64,000 nt of DNA from Eucalyptus grandis. Its lineage: Eukaryota > Streptophyta > Magnoliopsida > Myrtales > Myrtaceae. Shown one piece after another: positions 53,763 to 64,000 of this stretch; the stretch's first letter is position 1; each line of letters begins with the position of its first letter. The stretch is from positions 34,001,516 through 34,065,515 of the forward strand of contig NC_052615.1 of NCBI RefSeq assembly GCF_016545825.1, in the 5' to 3' direction. The translations under genes were made by a program, and so were the position numbers. The notes under the pieces are model-generated. The model worked only from the letters and a program-made list of their open reading frames with translations. It was not told the DNA's origin and made no database searches.

Positions 53763-55088
53763 ATGGACGACGGGGAGCTCGATTTCTCGAATCAGGAGGT
53801 GTTTGCGAACCATGATGTGTTCTCGGGCTCGACTTTAGGGGAAGTTCCCGGTAGTCGGTCCATGGATAGTTTCCTCGAGGAGATCTTCAGGGACACCCAT
53901 GCTTGCACTCACACTCACACTTGTAACCCGCCGGGACCCGACTCATCGCATACTCACACCTGTTTTCATGTGCACACTAAGATTGTCCCCGCCACCAGTG
54001 AGGAGAAGGTTTCGACCGATGATACCGCAGAGTCGATGGAGAAGAAATCGAAGAAGCGCCCGCTCGGAAATCGGGAGGCGGTTAGGAAATACCGTGAAAA
54101 GAAGAAGGCCCGTGCTGCCTCGTTAGAAGATGAGGTCAATCGATTGAGGGCCGTGAATCAGCAGTTGATGAAGAGACTTCAGAATCAGGCTGCATTGGAG
54201 GCTGAGATTGCTAGATTGAAGTGTTTGCTTGTGGATATAAGGGGCAGAATTGAAGGAGAGATCGGAGCTTTTCCATATCAGAGAACGGCAATGCCTGGTA
54301 GTGCTTATGTGGTGAACCCTTGTAACATGCAGTGTAATGATCAGGTCCATTGCCTTCATCCGAGAGTAGAGGGTAGGAGTGGAGATGGTACAAGCATAGA
54401 TGGGCAGAGCTATGGTGGTTGTGAATTTGAAAATCTCCAATGCCCAGCCAATCAGAACGTTTTAGGGCTTAAAACGCTTCCTGGATGTGAAAATGAGAAC
54501 ATAGCACCAAATGCAGCTCCTTCTGGTGGAAGTAAGAAAAAAGGTGAAAACTAGATTGCTTTTTTGCTTTTGTTACCAGCTCATAATCTGTTGGTTATTC
54601 AACCTAATCGTATATGTTGTCTGTGTTCCTCTGTTTTCTGCAGCATTCTTATGCCATGTGTTGCTTGTCTGTAGAAAGAAAAATTTTAGAGATACAAATT
54701 GTTTACAGAATTATGTGGTGTATTCTTATTGCAAGTATGAATATGGTCGACTTGTTGGAATACCCACTTAAATTAGTCATATCACTTTGCAGAGCCATTT
54801 TGGAAAATGCATATACATATTTGTAACGTTAATCTTGCAAATATGGTCCACTCTCCTTCTATATTAGTAGTTTAGAACGATGGGTTCTATTGAATTAAGG
54901 ACAAGTTCTTTTTTATGATTATGTCTCTCTCTCCCTTCGCTAGATGGTCATAATAATGTTGGTTTGTATGTCATCAGTCTTCTGGTATTTAATTTCTCTG
55001 AAATGTGCTGAATATATTTCTTTGCTAGCATTCTGACTTCATCTTGCTCTTTCTTGTAGGAGGGTCTCGCGCAGTAACGGCGGGATGA
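53763..55088 (+). CDS. F-group bZIP transcription factor, bZIP19/bZIP23 type (zinc-deficiency regulator)
   Basis: Exons: 53763-54543 and 55060-55088 (29 nt), giving 269 aa. If the intron is retained the protein instead ends at 54556 with a different tail. Residues 48-71 form the Cys/His-rich motif CTHTHTC, then HTHTCFHVH, the zinc-sensor region of Arabidopsis bZIP19/23. The basic region is NREAVRKYREKKKAR (103-117), followed by a leucine zipper starting at L121 (LEDEVNRLRAVNQQL). In Arabidopsis these factors bind the zinc-deficiency response element and induce ZIP transporters when zinc is low. The splice choice (donor aaaaaag|gtgaaa, acceptor cttgtag|gag) yields the tail GGSRAVTAG. Which of bZIP19 or bZIP23 it represents is undecided. 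Confidence 0.92.
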
Positions 55089-57080
55089 GAATTTTTTGTA
55101 TAATCGCCTTCTTCTTTCCAGAAGACCTAAAATTAATAAGTGGTCTTCATGAGCGATAGAGGTGTCCTTTGTCAGATTGTTTATTATTCAGTCTCTCTAC
55201 CGAACTTGGATTGGCAGAGCTGGCATGGCTTAGTTATGTTTTCGAAGGGTATTGTCTTAATATGCTACATTTTAGACTGTTGCTTAAGCTGGACCTCGAT
55301 GGATGAATAGCCAGTGGACCTTCCAATGCAGGACAATCTGGTTTCGTGTGTGGCTTTAAGGGCTATTACTTTTGCAGTGCAGTGTCATGACAGTTTCTCC
55401 ATGGTGTTATGTAGTGCTTCTTCTGATTAGTAGAAACGCCTCCTTTTTGTATGCTTGATGAATTCCTGATTGTCGAAAGACATAAATTTAGGGAAGATGG
55501 GGGTTGTTCCAAGAATCAGTAATCTCCTAATGTGGAGGAGCGAACTCTATCGCCCTTGAGGGGTCAAGCTCTTCCATTTGTGGGGACTGAAATAAGGTTT
55601 GCTTGTTTAACAGCAAAGAAAATTTGTTGGCTTGGGAATCTTATGAATAAACTTTGCGAGCAGTATTTTGCTTTGCTATATAGAGGATGGTGGGGGGTTG
55701 TTAGCACTGTATGATAAGCATCGTCTGTTTGGCTCCAGAAGTGGCCTTGCGTGGACATTATGCAAATGATGATGATGTACATCTTCTAAATTATGTGGTG
55801 GAGCTAAGCCGGTGAACTTGCCCCTGCCAATGGTGCAAGTCCGGCCCTTTAGCGAAGAGAGAATCAAGAGAAATGAATGTGTATGATCATTGAACTGTTT
55901 AGGAGATCTTTAATAATTTTGGCTACGGAGGGGATCGTTGATGGTTGGTAGGTTTTTTGTGCCATTCTTAGTAGAGTGAGGAGCTTGTTCAAGCTCGTTC
56001 TCGTTCTAGATTGAAATTTGACAAATAGCAAAGAGCCAACATGGTGTATGGATAGATAATTACGGAAGGTTAACAAAAATTCCAAATGTTTTATCTAGGA
56101 TTACGATCATGCAATAACCAGTTGAAATTAGATGAAATGGGCATCGACCCACCGGCATAGGGAAATTAGCATCGCAAGTCGTGATGGTGTAAGGTCGGAT
56201 GGGATCTATTTCACTCCGACCGAAGATATATTTTAGTTCAGTTGCATGATTGATCGTGCTGGTGACAGGACTAAAGTACTAGTAGTATTACTTATGACTG
56301 GGTACAGCGTGTTGAGTCGACTAGGCATGAGAGCAGCAAAGAGTGGACTAGATAATGCCCGAGAGTAAACATCTGACCACAGTCGAAAACCATATTGGTT
56401 TTGGCTTGCTGCAAACTCGAAAACTATTTTGAGGCATATCATGAGTGCTGATACGTAGGAAGAATTATTTGTATTGCATCTCTTACTAGATCTGTAAGCA
56501 GTCTGTCATTTTCTTTGTGAGGATAAACGCTATCAAGTCACCGCATGGTGCATCCTCCTTCGTGCTATCTGTCAAAGGTCTCGTCGGGTTAGGTGTTCGG
56601 TCGAGTTCAAAAATAGCTGATCAATCAGCTCATTGAATATGTTGCTAAGTTCCAGCAACCACATGAAATTAGTTGGGACCTTTTTTCATCACGTTACTCA
56701 TAGAGGCCACTCCTTAATTAGGAGAGAAAAGTCAATTATAGGTTCCTCTACTCGTCCAATTCCAATAGTCGGAGACAACAACACCTTCCAGTCATCTCAA
56801 AGAAAAAGCATCGCTATTCAGCTTTATCCACCTTACTCAATCAACTACTACAGAAAATGGTCAAGAAGTTACTACGACCACATCCAAGAGCTCATCCTTT
56901 CGCAAATAAGCTGATTTACACCAAACGGATCATGCCAGTGAGTTTATCTTCCATCTTAGCTGCTAAAAGGACTGAAAGAAAATGCTTCGTGAAGCATTGT
57001 AGAATTAGTAAATTCAGCAAAAATTCTCTGTTGGCCCCGAAACAAAGCCAGAGCGAGAAATTTCGATGAAGCAATTGTAC
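55089..57080. other. Region between converging bZIP and MSI-like genes
   Basis: The first few hundred bases are probably the bZIP 3'UTR. The rest, about 1.5 kb, shows only short ORFs on both strands with no recognisable product. Confidence 0.4.
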
Positions 57081-57086
57081 CAAATC

Positions 57087-59555
<2,469 letters not shown>

Positions 59556-59720
59556 GGACCTGGATTCTCTCTCTCTCTCTCTCTCTTCTGTGTTCGTGCG
59601 CTTTCTCTCTCTATCTCTCTTCTGTGTTCGTGCGCTTTTTGTGGCGCTTCTTTTTCCCGCCAAAATTTGTTGGGGAAGGCTTTATGCTGATCGGAGATGG
59701 GCCCGGCTGTTCGGCTACTA
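59556..59720 (-). promoter_or_regulatory. MSI-like promoter with canonical E2F site and site II motifs
   Basis: tttcccgccaaaa at 59653-59665 (TTTTGGCGGGAAA on the gene strand), about 100 bp upstream of the ATG, is a full double-sided E2F/DP binding site. Site II-type motifs (tgggcccg at 59699, aggccc near 59735) lie just upstream. CT tracts at 59569-59586 and 59604-59620 form the leader. This supports S-phase expression. Confidence 0.75.
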
Positions 59721-61600
59721 AAGCCCAATATCGAAGGCCCTTCCAATATCAACTTCCTTTTCTTTTCTTTTTTCTTTCCTTTATTTTTTTATTTGGAATA
59801 ACGACATAAATAATCCAATGACTTTGGTCGCATCTACAATATAGTCTCTAAATTTTTAATTTATTCGATATAGTCCGTCAACTTTACCACAATGTACAAT
59901 GTGGTTTATTGACTTTTTAATTCATTCAATATGATTCTTGAACATTTGATACATGTTTAATTTAATCACTATATTATAAGAAAATATATGATGTTTTTTT
60001 TTTCATTAATTCAAGTTCATAAAATGACATTGAATATTTTCATATAAGTATTGAACACATAACCAAAGTTTGAACACATAACCAAAGTCTAAGGATTACG
60101 TTGAACAATTTAAAAGAAAAAGATAACACTGCACATTTTTCTCAAATCTACTAGCCATATTGAGCAAATTACAAGTTAAAGGACCGCATTACACTCTGGG
60201 CCACCATTCGTGTCATTTTCCCTTTTGCTTTCTATTGCAGGAAACTTGCTGATTATCTTCATTTGATTCGATACTTTGATTTCTAAATTGCAACTATTTC
60301 ATGTGACTATTTTTCATTTGATTAGGTGAATAGGGGTTTGTTTGGCAATTGGTCAACTAGTACTTTATTCTATTATTTCTTGATGAGAATAAAAAAAGAA
60401 TATAAATATGTTTAGTAAATTTTTTGTTCCTAGGAACAAATTTTTTTCCGAGAATAGATTTTAATAGAATCGATAAGTATATAAAAGTAACTTTTTCGTT
60501 CCCGATAACAACTCTAAAATCAAGCCAACCCATTTTTTTTTTTTTTCTCTTTTCTTTTTATTCTTTTCTCTTTTCCTTCTCTCTTCTTCTTCCTCCCAAT
60601 CGGTTACTAGCCACCTTTGTCAGTGAGGCTTGACCATCCCAATGGCTCGGTTGCATTGAGGGTCAGCAATGCTTTGGTAACTAGAGGTATGAGAAAAGAG
60701 AAAAAAGAAAAAGAAAAAAGATGAAAAGTAATGAAATTATTTTAAAAAATTTAAATAAAATTGTTTGGGTTATAAATTTTAAAGGTCCTACTAAACACAT
60801 TTTATTTCGGAATTATAAATTATGAACGATTCCAAACATCTTCAAATACTTAAAAACTCATTCAATGAACAAAATAAAAAAGAATAATTTTTAGATGAAA
60901 TTGTTTCCAAAAATTGAATGGTTACCAAATAGATCATAAAAATCACGTTATGCATTTATGCTAGAGAATCACTTGTGCTTTTCTTGAGTATTTAAAATTT
61001 TTAAATTGTGTCTTTCGTAAATTTTTGGAACTCGGTGATCCCCTATAGCAAAAAGAATCATCATCGCGGAGCCGCTTATGTTCAAGGTAAACCCTTCAAT
61101 CGACATTCTTAAACTTACCAATGTCGCGAGCCTTGTTTGGACGACACAGCACGAAATTGAACACGACCAATGAACGATTTGACGTGGCAATTTCTAAGAG
61201 GTACGTATGTCCAAGTTAGGAGTGTCGACGTACATGGTCTTCTAGTCAGATTTGGCCAAATGAAAAGCGACAAGATGAATTTTTTTATTATTTTTCTATA
61301 GCCACCGAAAATTCCATGAGATGGCGATCTCTGGAAGAGGAAAGATACCCCGATCCTTTCTTTTCACCTGTAATCTTTGAATCTCGACAATACGAAGGTA
61401 AATGCCACACAGATGATATCATTCGCAGAGAACCCATCAAGTAAAAACAAAGTTTGTTCTGTATTTTCGATTCTACACAGCCTAATGGTCGAACAGAAAC
61501 AAAACATAAAAGACAAACCAACCATACATAACAGATATTACCCTAATTTACAGATTCGCACGATAGAAGAATCCTTCCTACCCAATCAGCTTTAACCTCG
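59721..61600. other. Intergenic AT-rich region between MSI-like and HIPP genes
   Basis: No gene recognised. It contains AT-rich repeat-like sequence (59800-60200, with aacacataaccaaagt duplicated at 60056-60086) and the probable MITE at 60333-60935. Confidence 0.5.
60333..60935. mobile_element. Probable MITE with imperfect terminal inverted repeats
   Basis: The left end ggggtttgtttggcaatt pairs imperfectly with gatctatttggtaaccatt on the opposite strand at the right end. The interior is AT-rich, with a long pyrimidine block (60530-60600) facing a purine block (60690-60730). GTTTGTTTGG-type ends are common in plant hAT and Harbinger MITEs. No target site duplication was confirmed. Confidence 0.4.
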
Positions 61601-61641
61601 TAGGACGGAAATTCCAGCGGCGTCTGATCTCCGGATCGCGT

Positions 61642-63051
61642 TCACATGACCGCGCAGGCATTCGGGTTCTCTTCGCTGAAGGCGGTGGTGTAGCGGACCT
61701 CCGTGGAGCTCGCGCGGGCCAGCTGGTTCTGCCGAGGGTCCTGCGAGTACCTCACGTACCCCGCCGGCGCCTTCCTGTCATACACGCCCTGCGCGTACGG
61801 GTGGTCGACCTCGTCGTACGGCACGTACGGCCACAGCTCGGCCCTCTTGCCCGTCCGGTGGCTGATGCGCCCAATCACCTTGCTGGGTTCCACGTACCCG
61901 ACCACCGTGACCTTGCTCGACTTGCGGTCGATGTCCACCTGCTGGACGCCCTTCATCCCCTCCACCGCGCGCCGCACCCGCCGCTCGCACCCCTCACAGT
62001 CCAGCTTCACCTTGACCTCCACCGTCTGATTTAAATCGTAGATCAGTATGTTGAACAATCAAATGATACCGACGAAGTTGCATCTGAGTTCCACATCCCA
62101 AGAACATCCAATGCCAAATTGCTAGTGGAGTGCTCAATATATTCGTGATTCATGGTAAATCGTGCAGAACTAACTTTTGAATCTAAGGTCGTGTTTGACA
62201 GGTGCTACATAAGAACAAGAAGCATCCATATACCCTAACAAGAACAGAACAGCAACTCGCAAGTGCACATGGCGCAACATGCTTTGATATTGTATAATAG
62301 ATGTTTAAAACTGGGGAGAGGATTAATCTAATTCCCATCAAATCGACTCTGCTCACTGATCAGGATCCATCCAGGGGAGGCAACATCCTGAGCAGCGGAA
62401 GTTTTTTACTTCGGTTTTCGTGTTCCTGCTTCTTTTTAACTTTTCTTCGGGTCATGAAAAACATAATCTAAGTGGCACTTCCCTAAACGGTTTGATCCCA
62501 AAAGCCAACCTAAGACCAGCAGCATGGTTGCAAAATCTCTTAAGTTTCCGAGTGGAAAGTGGCAAACTCGCGGGCAGCGATTTTTCGTGTTAATGAGCTG
62601 GCCTAGATGCAGCCAAAAAATCAAACCCAGAAAAAGGTGAAGATCCTAGACTCGCTTACCTGGCACAACAAAACCAGATCAGCCAGACCACTCACTCAAC
62701 ACAACGCAGATGATCAGAATGATCGACCAACTCGACCGTTTAGAATATCTAGTCCTGATCAACATACATACAGTCCCTAGATCTACCGTTCAAGAACACT
62801 TTAACAGAGCGAAGGTCAAGCCTCGAGCTCATCGAAGATCCACCAACCCAACTCGAAGAACTGACGAACTGAACCCTTCTTTTTTTCTTCTTTTTTTCGA
62901 AACATAGTCATTAACAAAACGCGTGCAAAACTCACTAACGAGAAAGGTAGTGTCGAGAGCTTTCGAGTACCTGCAACTGCTTGCGCCTCTTGAGCCTGGA
63001 GCTGCCGCCGGAACAGTCGAAGAGGTCGGCGAAGTGATCCAGAGCTCCCAT
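61642..63051 (-). CDS. Heavy metal-associated isoprenylated plant protein (HIPP26/27-like), 2 exons
   Basis: Exons (minus strand): 63051-62971 and 62025-61642, separated by a 945-bp intron; 154 aa. The N-terminus MGALDHFADLFDCS is characteristic of the HIPP26 group. An HMA domain covers about residues 28-90, with the metal-binding pair C37 and C40 in LDCEGCERRV. WPYVPYDEVDHPYAQGVYD follows, then the conserved ARASSTEVRYTTAFSEENPNAC. The protein ends CAVM, a farnesylation CaaX box. Such proteins bind Zn, Cu or Cd and act in detoxification and in drought or cold signalling; Arabidopsis HIPP26 interacts with ATHB29. Arabidopsis HIPP26 may have a further intron after GMKG; here that stretch is continuous. 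Confidence 0.94.
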
Positions 63052-63290
63052 TTCTCTCGCCTTCTCCTGCTCGAATGCGGGCGTGCGTGTGTTACTGCGC
63101 AGATCTTACTTCTCGAGACGACACGAAATCGATGACAACCCGACACGACCGAAAAAAAATATCTTCGAGCGCTCGTCGATTCACTGTTGCAGACGCAAAA
63201 CTGGTGAGCAATGATGAAAACGAAACGGAAGACGCTGGCTCTCTTTAAATTCCGAGGGGGTCCCTCGCCCTTTTTTATAGCAGAGCTCAG
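63052..63290 (-). promoter_or_regulatory. HIPP core promoter and 5' leader
   Basis: On the gene strand a TATA box reads ctataaaaaagg (forward 63269-63280), about 228 bp upstream of the ATG. It suggests a transcription start near 63245 and a leader of roughly 195 nt. Confidence 0.6.
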
Positions 63291-64000
63291 AGCTCTCCTT
63301 TGCAACTCTCGCGAGTCGGAACGCGCCCGAATCTGGGCCGTCGGTCCATGCCCGGCTGGTTTGGTGGGTCGAGCGCCACGTGTCCTCCTCGGAGGGATGG
63401 ATTTCGAGATGTCCCACCCGCGCACCGCCCCAGTGGGGGGAAGTGGGGCCCCGCGGTTGGCCGTCTCGGGGGAGATGGGAGGTGGCGCCCACGCTCGCCG
63501 TTGCGCGCGTTCAGATGCTCGGCTCTGTTCGGGCCGGGGGGTTTCCTCGTCGGAATTGAAATCGCGGTTGAAAATTGGAAAAATTAAAGGTGACTCTGGC
63601 TTATCTTTCGGCCGGGCCCTATACTGGTTCAGGACCTTTTTCAATTTAAAAATAGCTACTCGCACGTTAGAGAATTTCGTAACATTTGCTAGGTTACATA
63701 AAGTATTTCACAGCGCAAATCATTCTTTTACGCCCAATTGCGGTAATTATTGTGATGTATCGTTTTTTTTTTTTTTCCGGGTATCGATGATCACCTTTAT
63801 ATATAAATATTGTGTGGTTTTTCAACTTACAAACGTCACTTTTATTAACGTGGCACGGGTAGTATTTTTTTTAGTAATAAACTAAATAAGCATGTCCACG
63901 AGGATCTAGATGGTTTGTGGCGAACATCTGTTGTCATGACCTTTTTTATTCTCCCTAATGAAGGGCACAGAGCGATGACAGATGGGTTATTCCGTTTGGA
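63291..64000. other. Distal HIPP promoter and intergenic sequence
   Basis: GC-rich to about 63560, then AT-rich. Long ORFs here on both strands are by-products of high GC content. No gene is supported. Confidence 0.5.

Noticed and set aside
63211..63885. 224-codon plus-strand ORF
   Set aside because: Lies antisense over the HIPP promoter and 5' leader. High GC explains the open frame, and the product resembles nothing known.

Overview
The window is nuclear DNA of a flowering plant. Its genes have many short GT-AG introns. It carries plant-only families (a UPL3-type HECT ligase, a ROP GTPase, an F-group bZIP factor, a HIPP metallochaperone) and decayed plant transposons. Codon use, protein similarity and repeat style suggest a woody rosid eudicot, perhaps Myrtaceae such as Eucalyptus; that placement is a low-confidence guess. 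All exon coordinates were placed by eye from splice sites and conserved protein sequence.

Layout. 1-0.75 kb: first exon of a synaptotagmin-type ER-plasma membrane tether on the minus strand, continuing off the left edge. 0.85-13.1 kb: a transposon-rich block made of two diverged direct copies of one non-coding unit. Comparing the copies exposes later insertions: a hAT-type MITE and a 424-bp inverted-repeat element in the first copy, and a dead 5.6-kb LINE and a 1.15-kb TIR element in the second. 15.4-25.4 kb: a full-length UPL3 gene in 17 coding exons with one apparent frameshift. 27.2-31.8 kb: a GH35 beta-galactosidase in 18 exons on the minus strand. It is head-to-head with MCM10 (32.5-36.9 kb, plus) across a 732-bp shared promoter. 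40.2-43.2 kb: a type-I ROP GTPase. 43.8-48.3 kb: a gene-poor, AT-rich gap. 49.0-51.9 kb: a USP-domain protein kinase with one apparent frameshift. 53.8-55.1 kb: a bZIP19/23-type zinc-sensing factor. 57.1-59.6 kb: an MSI2/MSI3-type WD40 histone chaperone on the minus strand with a canonical E2F site. 61.6-63.1 kb: a HIPP26-type metallochaperone on the minus strand.

The genes do not form an operon or a cluster. Two links are worth noting. MCM10 and the MSI-like protein are both S-phase chromatin/replication factors, and both have cell-cycle type promoter motifs. The bZIP factor and the HIPP protein both bind transition metals. I saw no sign of a wholly new system. The most informative observations are the duplication used as an insertion record, the two single-base lesions in otherwise intact genes, and the promoter architecture.
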